DNA from: Glaciecola blandensis | Lineage (GTDB): Bacteria > Pseudomonadota > Gammaproteobacteria > Enterobacterales > Alteromonadaceae | Direction of reading: 5' to 3' | DNA: 64,000 bases | Assembly: GCF_031846165.1 (NCBI RefSeq) | Contig: NZ_JAVRIE010000002.1 | Location: 248,001 to 312,000 of the forward strand | In this document: piece by piece, positions 1-7,470 of the stretch | Layout: every line of letters starts with the position of its first letter | How positions within the stretch are numbered: position 1 is the stretch's first letter | Notes under the pieces: model-generated | Database searches by the model: none | The model's input: the letters and a program-made list of their open reading frames with translations, nothing else | Told to the model about the DNA's origin: nothing | Program-made: the position numbers and the translations under genes

Positions 1-290
1 TTATTGATGAGCGCCAAGTGGCTATCTTTGCGATTCAAACACCAAGCTCAGAACAAAAAGAGGCGACACTCTCCGTGTATGCGCTTAGTAATTGGGACCC
101 GATTGGAAAAGCGAATGTGATGTATCGTGGTTTGCTCGGTTCGATGCAACAGCAACCCATGATTTGTTCACCTCTTTACAAGCAACATTATTCTTTACTG
201 ACAGGTCAGTGCTTCGAAGATGAGTCTGTGCACCTTGATGTGTACGAGTGTGTGATTGCTGACGATAAAGTTTGGATCAGTGTCGCGTAA
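1..290 (+). CDS. nirD: Nitrite reductase small subunit NirD (C-terminal part)
   Basis: This is the C-terminal end of the small subunit of the cytoplasmic NAD(P)H-dependent assimilatory nitrite reductase, which works with NirB to reduce nitrite to ammonium. The open frame enters from the window edge, with codons in phase from base 3, and ends in TAA at 288-290. The segment with CSPLYKQHYSLLTGQC followed by a FEDESV-type stretch is the typical NirD Rieske-like fold. As in other NirD proteins, I see no full CxH/CxxH cluster ligand set. The next gene, nasA, starts 23 bases downstream, so nirBD and nasA probably share one transcript. The true start and nirB lie outside the window. Confidence 0.85.
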   Translation, partial: IDERQVAIFAIQTPSSEQKEATLSVYALSNWDPIGKANVMYRGLLGSMQQQPMICSPLYKQHYSLLTGQCFEDESVHLDVYECVIADDKVWISVA

Positions 291-313
291 CGCGCACTAG
301 GAATCTGCAGACA

Positions 314-3250
314 ATGAATACGTCTTTTGTAGCCTGCTCAAAACAAAGTACATGCCCTTATTGCGGTGTGGGTTGTGGCGTAGACGTAGACCTCTTAGAA
401 ACTAATAAGTTTGCAAACAAAAGTCTGGAAGCTACCAACCTAAGCGGCAGTCGAGAACACCCTGCCAACTTTGGACGTTTGTGCGTAAAAGGGACACACC
501 TATTAGAAACCACCTCACCTGAAGGACGTTTACTTGTGCCCAGCGTTAATGGACGTGAAGTTGAATGGGATGAGGCGACCGATCTGATTGCTCAAAAAAT
601 GCAGGACACTATTGCCAAGCACGGACCTAACTCGGTTGCCTTTTATGTGTCCGGTCAGCTACTAACAGAGGACTATTATGTTGCAAACAAGCTCATGAAA
701 GGTTTCATTGGTAGCGGCAACATTGATACCAACTCACGCCTTTGCATGTCATCTGCGGTTGCAGGATATAAACGCGCGTTTGGTGCAGATGCAGTGCCTT
801 GTAATTACGAGGACTTGGAAATTGCTGATGTACTGGTGCTTGTTGGCTCAAATGCAGCTTGGACACATCCGGTTTTATTTCAGCGAATGGAACAAGCAAA
901 AAAGCGCAAGCCAAACATGAAAGTAATTGTGGTCGACCCACGCAAAACAGCGACCGCCTCTTTAGCGGATATTGCACTACATATAAAACCAGGCACCGAC
1001 ACAATACTATTTAATGGCTTACTGAATTACCTTCGTGAAACTGAGGCCTTAGACCAAGCATTTGTAAAACGGCATACCAATAATTTTGCCGATTCTATCC
1101 GTTGTGCTGAATCCTATACTGTAGATGCAGTGAGTGAGCTTTGCGATGTTGCGCGAGAAAGTGTTGAGACTTTTTATGAAGCCTTTGCGACAAGCAAGCG
1201 CAGCGTTACTTTCTATTCGATGGGCGTAAACCAATCAGTTTCTGGCGTCGACAATGCCAATGCGATTATCAATTGCCATTTGGCTTCCGGACAAATAGGG
1301 AAGCCAGGCTGCGGCCCATTTTCAATCACCGGGCAACCCAACGCTATGGGCGGCAGGGAAGTGGGTGGATTAGCTAATATGTTGGCTGCTCATATGGACA
1401 TTGAGAATCCTCAGCACCATGATCTCGTTAGCCGTTTCTGGCACTCAAGCAAAGTCACATCGTCTCTTGGCCTAAAAGCAGTGGATATGTTTGACGCACT
1501 TGAAAGCGGGCAAATCAAGTTTATTTGGATAATGGCAACTAACCCGGTTGTGAGTATGCCAAATCGACAAAAAGTCGAGCGAGCTTTAGCGCAATGCGAA
1601 TTTGTAGTGGTATCTGATTGTGTCGCTAAGAATGATACTTTGGCCTTCGCAAATGTGGTGTTGCCAGCGACAGGTTGGGCAGAAAAAGACGGCACTGTGA
1701 CGAACTCTGAACGTAGGATATCACGTCAACGCGCTTTGTTTCCGCCGACAGGAAAAGCTCGTCATGATTGGCAAATAATCTCAGAAGTCGGGGTGAAAAT
1801 GGGATTTGAAAAGGCATTCTCATATTCTTCACCCGCTGAAATATTTGATGAACATGCCGCATTGAGTGCTTTCGAGAACAAAGGTTCTCGTGATTTTGAT
1901 TTGGCGGGTTTAGTGGGTATGACACCAAGCCAGTATGAACAATTATCGCCCATCCAATGGCCTGTGCGTTGGAGCAATAAACAAGATATACAGACTGCGC
2001 CAGAACGACAGTTTAGTGCAGCCCAGCCTAGCGGTACCGCTCGGCTATTTACCGACAATATTTTCTTCACACACAACCAGAAAGCGAATTTTGTTCCAAT
2101 CATACCTAAACTTCCTGAGCAACTTACGTGTAGCGAATTTCCATTTGTCCTGAATACAGGAAGGAGCCGTGACCATTGGCACACGATGACAAGAACTGGG
2201 AATTCGGCTCGCTTACATCAGCACACTGGTCATGCTGAACTCAATCTTCACCCTTTTGATGCAAAGGCGTTGGGTATAAAAGAGCATGATTTATTGGCGC
2301 TGCACTCGGTGAATAATCCCGATGAGCCAGTGATTTTACCCGCAAAGTTCACCCGTAATCAGCGACAAGGTGAGTGCTTTGCGCCAATACATTGGTCAAA
2401 AGCGTGGAGCTCTCACGTTCACATTGCCAGTTTATTCAGTAATGCGCGCGATGCCATTTCGGGTCAACCAGAGCTCAAGCATGCTGCAATAAATATTACC
2501 AAAGTAACAGTTAGCGCAAGCGCACAAATTTATACTCGACAAGCACTACCGGAATTGATGCTGGAGCAAGTATGCAACTATTGGACAAAGACTAAGTTGA
2601 CGCATGGTTATCAGTACCAGCTTGCTTTAGTAGATGAGCTTAGCGAAAAATCGACAGTAAAGACTGTCGAGAATGTCCATGCTTGGTTTGAAATGTTTCT
2701 AGAGAACTTTGCGGAGCAATCACAAGTGCATTCGCTTCAAACAGGAACTGAGCTCAATGCACTTAAGCTGGTGGACGGGTCTCTGTCATTGGTTGCATTC
2801 TTTCAACAATCCCAGTTAGACACAAAGCGCGATTCTAATCAGGTTTCCAAACAATTGAGTATCGCTGAGCAAGCCAACTGGGTAGATAGTCTACTCGGCC
2901 AAATGACACTGAGCGACGAGCATGCTAGAAATTTACTACGCAAAGTACCGAGCGATGAATTTACGCAAGGGCGTTTAGTATGTAGTTGTTTCAATGTGCG
3001 CGAAAAATCGATTAGCTCGGCCATTGAACAGGGGTGCGACAGCGTCGAAAAGCTGGGTGAAAAACTTAAATGTGGCACCAACTGCGGGTCATGTCGCTCG
3101 GAACTAGCTACCTTGATCGCAAATGAGCGCATCGAACCAGAAGCAAAACATAACAGTGAAATAGAAGTTGCGACGCAACGGTCTACTGCACACTCCACTA
3201 GTAACAGACAATTAACGATCCCTATAAAGCAAATCGAGGCCTTGAAATGA
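314..3250 (+). CDS. nasA: Assimilatory nitrate reductase catalytic subunit NasA
   Basis: This molybdenum bis-MGD enzyme reduces nitrate to nitrite in the cytoplasm. With the ATG at 314 the protein has 978 residues. The N-terminal 4Fe-4S motif has Cys14, Cys17, Cys21 and Cys57. The long molybdopterin oxidoreductase body follows, then a molydopterin dinucleotide-binding domain. A C-terminal BFD-like 2Fe-2S domain has Cys890, Cys892, Cys924 and Cys927. That fused domain is typical of the Klebsiella-type NasA and probably passes electrons from the reductase partner. A longer reading from a TTG at 272 would overlap nirD, but an AGGAA at 299-303 sits correctly for the ATG at 314. The stop overlaps the next gene by four bases (ATGA), which suggests translational coupling. 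No separate electron-donor subunit (NasC) is visible here. Confidence 0.93.
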   Translation: MNTSFVACSKQSTCPYCGVGCGVDVDLLETNKFANKSLEATNLSGSREHPANFGRLCVKGTHLLETTSPEGRLLVPSVNGREVEWDEATDLIAQKMQDTIAKHGPNSVAFYVSGQLLTEDYYVANKLMKGFIGSGNIDTNSRLCMSSAVAGYKRAFGADAVPCNYEDLEIADVLVLVGSNAAWTHPVLFQRMEQAKKRKPNMKVIVVDPRKTATASLADIALHIKPGTDTILFNGLLNYLRETEALDQAFVKRHTNNFADSIRCAESYTVDAVSELCDVARESVETFYEAFATSKRSVTFYSMGVNQSVSGVDNANAIINCHLASGQIGKPGCGPFSITGQPNAMGGREVGGLANMLAAHMDIENPQHHDLVSRFWHSSKVTSSLGLKAVDMFDALESGQIKFIWIMATNPVVSMPNRQKVERALAQCEFVVVSDCVAKNDTLAFANVVLPATGWAEKDGTVTNSERRISRQRALFPPTGKARHDWQIISEVGVKMGFEKAFSYSSPAEIFDEHAALSAFENKGSRDFDLAGLVGMTPSQYEQLSPIQWPVRWSNKQDIQTAPERQFSAAQPSGTARLFTDNIFFTHNQKANFVPIIPKLPEQLTCSEFPFVLNTGRSRDHWHTMTRTGNSARLHQHTGHAELNLHPFDAKALGIKEHDLLALHSVNNPDEPVILPAKFTRNQRQGECFAPIHWSKAWSSHVHIASLFSNARDAISGQPELKHAAINITKVTVSASAQIYTRQALPELMLEQVCNYWTKTKLTHGYQYQLALVDELSEKSTVKTVENVHAWFEMFLENFAEQSQVHSLQTGTELNALKLVDGSLSLVAFFQQSQLDTKRDSNQVSKQLSIAEQANWVDSLLGQMTLSDEHARNLLRKVPSDEFTQGRLVCSCFNVREKSISSAIEQGCDSVEKLGEKLKCGTNCGSCRSELATLIANERIEPEAKHNSEIEVATQRSTAHSTSNRQLTIPIKQIEALK

Positions 3251-4155
3251 ACATGATAAAGACAGCTCCTTTAAAGGCCCTGAACCTTCTTAAAAAAAGC
3301 ACTAACGAGTCAAGCAAGTTGCGAAGTCTGTTTCCCTTTATTGGTAATAGTCACAAAACCGTAATTACGGAATCATCACCGGTAGGCAGCGTGGCTATTG
3401 TAGGCGCTGGACCCGGAGATGCAGAGTTGCTGACGATTAAAGCTTATAATGCACTACAAAACGCAGATATTGTTTTATTCGATTGGCTTGTAGACGAGGC
3501 GGTATTAAGAATGATACCGGCGCGCACAGCCAAAGAGTTTGTCGGAAAGCGTGCAGGACAACATAGCATGCCTCAAGAACAGATTTGTGATCGCCTCGTT
3601 GAACATGCTTTATTAGGTAAACGTGTGGTGAGACTAAAAGGTGGCGATCCCGCTATTTTTGCTCGTACTGTGGAAGAGACTGATATATTAAGCAAGCACA
3701 ACATTCCGTTTTATATTATCCCAGGTATTACTTCTGCTTCAGGTGCATCGGCCTATACCGGTATACCTTTGACTCATCGGGAGTGTGCGCAATCTGTTCG
3801 CCTCATTACCGCCAGTTTACGTCAGCCTGAATCAGAACCGGATTGGCAGGAAATTGTTGTCAGTAGCGATAATCAGACTTTGGTGTTTTATATGGGCTTG
3901 AAGAAGCTGTCACTTATTATGCAGCGCCTTGAAACCTATGGTATGTCTGTCACGATGCCAGTAGCCGTAGTGGATAAAGCCTGTACTAAAGAGCAAGCTT
4001 TAGTCTGTTCAGATCTCAGGTCGATTTCGGAGCAAGTGAACGAAGCTAAGTTTGACGGGCCTGCTATGATAATTGTTGGAAAAGTAGTTAATTATCGACA
4101 AGTGATCACCAAGGAATTACTATCAACCTCCCTTTCTCACACAACTAATGTGTAA
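3247..4155 (+). CDS. cobA: Uroporphyrinogen-III C-methyltransferase (siroheme branch)
   Basis: This SAM-dependent enzyme methylates uroporphyrinogen III to precorrin-2, the first step towards siroheme, the cofactor of nitrite reductase. The SUMT signature begins with GAGPGD at residues 53-58. The VRLKGGDPAIF block and the IPGITSASGASAYTGIPLTHR block complete the SAM- and substrate-binding family pattern. About 45 residues precede the methyltransferase domain, and I recognise no domain in them. There is no CysG-type dehydrogenase/ferrochelatase part, so the later siroheme steps must be encoded elsewhere. The ATG overlaps the nasA stop codon, and a GAGG lies a few bases upstream inside nasA. 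The position in the operon implies that cofactor supply is co-induced with nitrate and nitrite reductase. The symbol nasF or sumT would be equally defensible. Confidence 0.88.
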   Translation: MNMIKTAPLKALNLLKKSTNESSKLRSLFPFIGNSHKTVITESSPVGSVAIVGAGPGDAELLTIKAYNALQNADIVLFDWLVDEAVLRMIPARTAKEFVGKRAGQHSMPQEQICDRLVEHALLGKRVVRLKGGDPAIFARTVEETDILSKHNIPFYIIPGITSASGASAYTGIPLTHRECAQSVRLITASLRQPESEPDWQEIVVSSDNQTLVFYMGLKKLSLIMQRLETYGMSVTMPVAVVDKACTKEQALVCSDLRSISEQVNEAKFDGPAMIIVGKVVNYRQVITKELLSTSLSHTTNV

Positions 4156-4179
4156 AAACAGCTTTCTTGCATACTAAAA

Positions 4180-5199
4180 ATGATGACAGCAGAACAAAAG
4201 CAATTCGTTGAATTTATTCAGGCCGTGGGGCGCGGTCAACGAAGTGGTCGATGCTTGACTCAAGCTGAAGCGTCCACAGCAATGGGTTTGCTTCTCAATG
4301 ACAAGGTTAGTGCGGAGCAGAAAGGTGCATTTTTGATGCTACTTCGAGTGCGTGAAGAAACTGCAGATGAAATCGCAGGCTTTACTGAGGCTTGTCGATA
4401 CACATTGCCCAGTGCACTGTCCTCAATCAATGTCGATCTTGATATTGGCGCCTATGCGGGCAAACGCCGGCAATTGCCATGGTTTCTCTTAGCGGTGGCT
4501 TGTTTAGTTGAAAATGGTGTCACGGTGGGTATGCATGGTACTCAAGAGCCTGAATCAAAACGCTTGTATATTGAGGCTGTGATAAAAGCCATACTGGGTA
4601 AAGAAACAAACAAAGTGATGGCCATGACCTTAGAAGATATACCAAGTCGCTTGCAGTCGAAGGGCTTTGTGTATGCGAACTTGTCGATTTTGCATCCTCA
4701 ACTGTATTCACTTATCCAACTACGTGAGCAATTTGGTTTACGTTCTTGCGCAAATACACTTGCAAGACTGCTGAATCCTTTTGCTGCGAAGTTTTCATTG
4801 CAAGGCGTACATCACCGCCATGTAGATGAGAAGCACATGGACGTTGCACAACGATTGATGGACAAAAACACGCTTTGCTTTCGTGGCGAGGGAGGGGAAC
4901 CAGAACTTGATCCTAGCAAAGATACGCAACTTCTGTTCTGTCGCGATGGCGAAAGACAAAATGTTGCCTTTGTGGCAAAACAACAATGGGAAATAAAACC
5001 CAAAGCGCTAGAACCCGCAGAGCTTAAAATGGGTTGGAAAGGGGAGACCTTGCACAGTTATGGTGAAAACACCGTGCTAGCTAGCTTGAGCGCGCTACTG
5101 ATGTTGCTAGATAACAGTGAATACAGTCAAGCAAGCAAACAGGCAAAGCATATGTGGGATACTAGAAATACCAAGCGTTTTCTGGGCTGTGAGGTTTAA
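4180..5199 (+). CDS. TrpD2/YbiB-like glycosyltransferase-family protein
   Basis: The 339-residue protein has the fold signature of the anthranilate phosphoribosyltransferase family: a helical N-terminal part with GLLLNDKVSAEQKGAFLMLL, then the nucleoside phosphorylase-like domain. The PRPP-binding GTGGD loop of true TrpD is replaced by a GAYAGKRRQ-type sequence near residue 90, as in the YbiB/TrpD2 group. Tryptophan synthesis is therefore unlikely. E. coli YbiB is known as a nucleic-acid-binding TrpD2 protein. Members of this family are often listed as 'glycosyl transferase' in marine nitrate operons. The gene follows the methyltransferase after 24 bases and is probably in the same transcript. 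Its role in nitrate assimilation is unknown to me. The ATG at 4183 is an alternative start. Confidence 0.72.
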   Translation: MMTAEQKQFVEFIQAVGRGQRSGRCLTQAEASTAMGLLLNDKVSAEQKGAFLMLLRVREETADEIAGFTEACRYTLPSALSSINVDLDIGAYAGKRRQLPWFLLAVACLVENGVTVGMHGTQEPESKRLYIEAVIKAILGKETNKVMAMTLEDIPSRLQSKGFVYANLSILHPQLYSLIQLREQFGLRSCANTLARLLNPFAAKFSLQGVHHRHVDEKHMDVAQRLMDKNTLCFRGEGGEPELDPSKDTQLLFCRDGERQNVAFVAKQQWEIKPKALEPAELKMGWKGETLHSYGENTVLASLSALLMLLDNSEYSQASKQAKHMWDTRNTKRFLGCEV

Positions 5200-5322
5200 G
5201 CGAGATCCTCGATTTACTTGCACTATCTATTCAGCTCTATCACTTATCAATAATGTAGTGACTGGCCAGTTATTTGCATCAAGCCCCATAAAGTCGTTAT
5301 AAATAAGTAAGCTTTCTGCTCA

Positions 5323-5928
5323 ATGAGTACAGCCTCAAGCAACCACAACGATACACTTAGTATATTGTTGATAGATGATAATGAATCTCGCGCTTCAGCA
5401 TTAGTGGATGCGCTCGCACACTCGCGCTACCGGATCAAACACATTGCCAGCTCTGGCGCGTCCTTGCTTAAACAAGTTGATGAACTTAAACCTGATATGG
5501 TGGTGATTGACATCGAATCACCTGACCGCGATATCTTAGATAGTTTGCATACTCTGTCTAGTTTTAATCCTAAGCCTATTGTGATGTTTTCCGAGCAAGA
5601 AGACTCGGAGACAATTACCCGAACGGTGCATTCAGGTGTGAGTGCTTACGTTTGTGGTAATGCAGACCCTACAAGAGTTAGGGCAATCCTTGATGCCGCA
5701 TTGGCACGCTTTGAAGACTATCAAAGTGTGAAACAAGAGCTTGCTTCCACTAAACACCAATTGATGGCTAAAGAGCAAATAGACAAGGCGAAACGTTTGT
5801 TGATGAAATCCCGAAATATGAACGAAGATGACGCTTTTCATGCGCTTCGCAAAATGGCAATGGATACGGGACAAAAAATGGAAGACGTAGCGCTTACCTT
5901 AATTAGCGTCCTCAATACAATTAAATGA
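5323..5928 (+). CDS. nasT: NasT-type ANTAR response regulator (antiterminator)
   Basis: NasT is an RNA-binding antiterminator that, when released from NasS by nitrate or nitrite, lets transcription pass terminators in nitrate assimilation leaders. The 201 residues hold a receiver-like domain (LLIDDN near residues 15-20, Asp63 at the usual phosphoacceptor position) and a short coiled-coil linker. A C-terminal ANTAR domain follows at about residues 135-195, with the KRLLMKSRNMNEDDAFHALRKMAM helices. The gene precedes nasS by 73 bases in the same direction, the expected partner order for a NasT/NasS sensor pair. A target leader with a terminator lies upstream of nrtA at about 7335-7421. The 123-base gap before the gene could hold its own promoter, but I see no strong sigma-70 match. 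Confidence 0.88.
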   Translation: MSTASSNHNDTLSILLIDDNESRASALVDALAHSRYRIKHIASSGASLLKQVDELKPDMVVIDIESPDRDILDSLHTLSSFNPKPIVMFSEQEDSETITRTVHSGVSAYVCGNADPTRVRAILDAALARFEDYQSVKQELASTKHQLMAKEQIDKAKRLLMKSRNMNEDDAFHALRKMAMDTGQKMEDVALTLISVLNTIK

Positions 5929-6001
5929 GGTGGCTAATTGAGTCAATATACATTGCTTAAAAAGCGACAAATTAGGTACAGAGAGGTTATAAAAGCCAAG
6001 T

Positions 6002-7078
6002 ATGTCAACTGAAGTCAAAGTGGGTTTTGTACCCTTAACCGACAGCGCGCCCCTGGTGGTAGCAGAAAAGCTAGGCTATTTTGAAAAGCTTGGTTTGCGT
6101 GTTTCATTGTACCCACAAAACTCATGGGCTACGCTTCGCGATAAACTTCAAATGGGTGCTTTAGACGCTGCACAATTATTAGCACCAATGCCGATAGCGA
6201 GCTCCTTAGGCTTAGGCGGTGCAAAAGTACAAATGAAAGTTCCCCTAATCCTGAGCCAAAATGGTAATGCGATCACTATCTCCAATGCCTTATTTGATGA
6301 AGTACTCGATAGCAATGGTCTCTTAGAGTTACCATTTCCATTGCCTGCAAAGTGCATAGCAAACGTGGTCGCAAAACGCGCCAGGCAAGGTTTACCCAAA
6401 CTGAATTTTGCAACAGTATTTCCCTACAGCTGTCATCACTACCAACTCAATGATTGGCTCAATCAAGCTGACTTGAGTGGAAAGGTAGACGTAATCACTA
6501 TTCCGCCTTCTGCAATGACTGACTGCTTATCGTCAGGTTTAATCGATGGTTTTTGTGTGGGTGGACCGTGGAATGCAAAGTCGGTCAGAGATAATGATGG
6601 CGTTACGGTGCTAACTTCATATCATATTTGGCAAGACCAAACTGAAAAAGTGCTGGCGGTCACCAAGCAATTCTTCGAGCAAGAAACACAAACAGTGATC
6701 AAACTTTCGGCTGGTTTATTAGGGGCCTGCTCATGGTTGCAATCCCAAGCGAACCGTTTTGAGGCCGCCCGTTGGTTGGCACAAAGTAGCTATTTGAACG
6801 AGCCACTAGATGTTATTGCACCCTCCTTACTAGGAAGCTGCATTACTAAATACGATTCTGCCCCTGAGCAAGTGCCGCAATACAACCGCTTCTTCGGGAG
6901 TGAGCCAAGTTCAGTGAATAAGCCAAGCTTGCAAAATCAAGAGTGGTTGATAAGAAAAATGCGAGAGGCAAAACAAATACCAGAAGACGAGATTGCAATG
7001 TCAGATATCTTTGATAAGCGTTATTTTGAAGAGACCGTCATGTTGTTTCAAGGTTCATTTACATCGCTGAAAAACTAA
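6002..7078 (+). CDS. nasS: NasS-type nitrate/nitrite sensor (NrtA-like, cytoplasmic)
   Basis: The protein belongs to the NrtA/CmpA periplasmic-binding-protein family but starts directly with VKVGFVPLTDSAPLVVAEKLGYFEKLGL and has no signal peptide. It is therefore expected to stay in the cytoplasm. That is the hallmark of NasS, which binds NasT when nitrate is absent and releases it when nitrate binds. The 358-residue length fits. Family blocks visible include VFPYSCHHYQLNDWL and GFCVGGPWNAKSV, which resemble the nitrate-pocket regions of NrtA. It lies just downstream of nasT and upstream of the transporter it resembles; the two are probably paralogues. The gap to nrtA (7079-7470) carries the regulatory leader. 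Confidence 0.87.
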   Translation: MSTEVKVGFVPLTDSAPLVVAEKLGYFEKLGLRVSLYPQNSWATLRDKLQMGALDAAQLLAPMPIASSLGLGGAKVQMKVPLILSQNGNAITISNALFDEVLDSNGLLELPFPLPAKCIANVVAKRARQGLPKLNFATVFPYSCHHYQLNDWLNQADLSGKVDVITIPPSAMTDCLSSGLIDGFCVGGPWNAKSVRDNDGVTVLTSYHIWQDQTEKVLAVTKQFFEQETQTVIKLSAGLLGACSWLQSQANRFEAARWLAQSSYLNEPLDVIAPSLLGSCITKYDSAPEQVPQYNRFFGSEPSSVNKPSLQNQEWLIRKMREAKQIPEDEIAMSDIFDKRYFEETVMLFQGSFTSLKN

Positions 7079-7096
7079 GCTGATGTTCATCGTTGA

Positions 7097-7113
7097 AGCA
7101 CAGCTTTAGTGCG
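7097..7113. promoter_or_regulatory. Candidate NtrC binding site upstream of nrtA
   Basis: The site reads GCAC-N7-GTGC at 7098-7112, the same spacing as the classical NtrC consensus in glnA promoters. Its centre lies about 118 bases upstream of the start inferred from the sigma-54 element, a usual enhancer distance. A second TGCAC half-site follows at 7117-7121. The assignment is by consensus match only. Confidence 0.55.
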
Positions 7114-7195
7114 TCTTGCACAAACATGATTCAAAACTAGCGTGCTTGGGTTTGTTTTAAAAATGTTAAGTTGTTGATATGTATAAAATAAAATA

Positions 7196-7212
7196 TTGGC
7201 ATCAATGATGCT
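7196..7212 (+). promoter_or_regulatory. Sigma-54 (RpoN) promoter of nrtABC
   Basis: TTGGCATCAATGATGCT carries the invariant GG (7198-7199) and GC (7210-7211) dinucleotides exactly ten bases apart. It also has the TTGGCA and TGCT flanks of the -24/-12 consensus. Transcription would start near 7223, giving a leader of about 247 bases before nrtA. Together with the NtrC-like site upstream, it suggests nitrogen-limitation control of nitrate uptake. Confidence 0.7.
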
Positions 7213-7334
7213 ATACAGTAATTAAGAAGCGCGCGTATTGCTCATCAAATGTCTATCCCTTAACTGCTTTTTGGGTATGCATTCGGTCAGCGGGCCGTTA
7301 TCTACTAATAATAAGAAACTAACGACATAGAGTG

Positions 7335-7357
7335 ATCATCGCCGCTGAAGGTGTGAT
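7335..7357 (+). promoter_or_regulatory. Hexaloop hairpin in the nrtA leader, candidate NasT (ANTAR) target
   Basis: ATCA and CGCC (with one bulged T between them) pair with GGTG and TGAT to form an eight-pair stem closing the six-base loop GCTGAA. ANTAR proteins recognise paired hairpins with six-base loops that usually carry A at position 1 and G at position 4. Here G4 is present but position 1 is G. A second hairpin upstream is possible around 7285-7300 (CGGTC with GGCCG), but I cannot make it a convincing hexaloop. Confidence 0.45.
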
Positions 7358-7374
7358 TTATTCAGGCAAAGTAG

Positions 7375-7421
7375 CCCACAATCCATGCACAGTAGTGCGC
7401 AATGGTTGTGGGTTTTTTTTT
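7375..7421 (+). terminator. Intrinsic terminator (attenuator) in the nrtA leader
   Basis: CCCACAA at 7375-7381 pairs with TTGTGGG at 7406-7412. Inner CCA/TGG and GCAC/GTGC pairs surround an AGTA loop, and nine T residues follow. It lies inside the leader, 50 bases before the nrtA start and downstream of the hexaloop hairpin. It therefore would stop transcription unless NasT prevents it. Confidence 0.8.
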
Positions 7422-7470
7422 GGATTTTTGCCTGTGAATTGATTATCAAAAATTGTAAGGAATACCAGTT

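Noticed and set aside
1..290. NirD as a true Rieske 2Fe-2S protein.
   Set aside because: The CxH and CxxH ligand pairs are not present in the visible part; the fold is Rieske-like only.
705..2184. Overlapping minus- and plus-strand frames inside nasA.
   Set aside because: nasA is intact over its whole length with all family motifs; the others have no recognisable domain.
7285..7300. A second ANTAR hexaloop hairpin (CGGTC pairing with GGCCG) in the nrtA leader.
   Set aside because: The best pairing leaves a four-base loop, not six, and no alternative pairing is convincing; mentioned only as a possibility.
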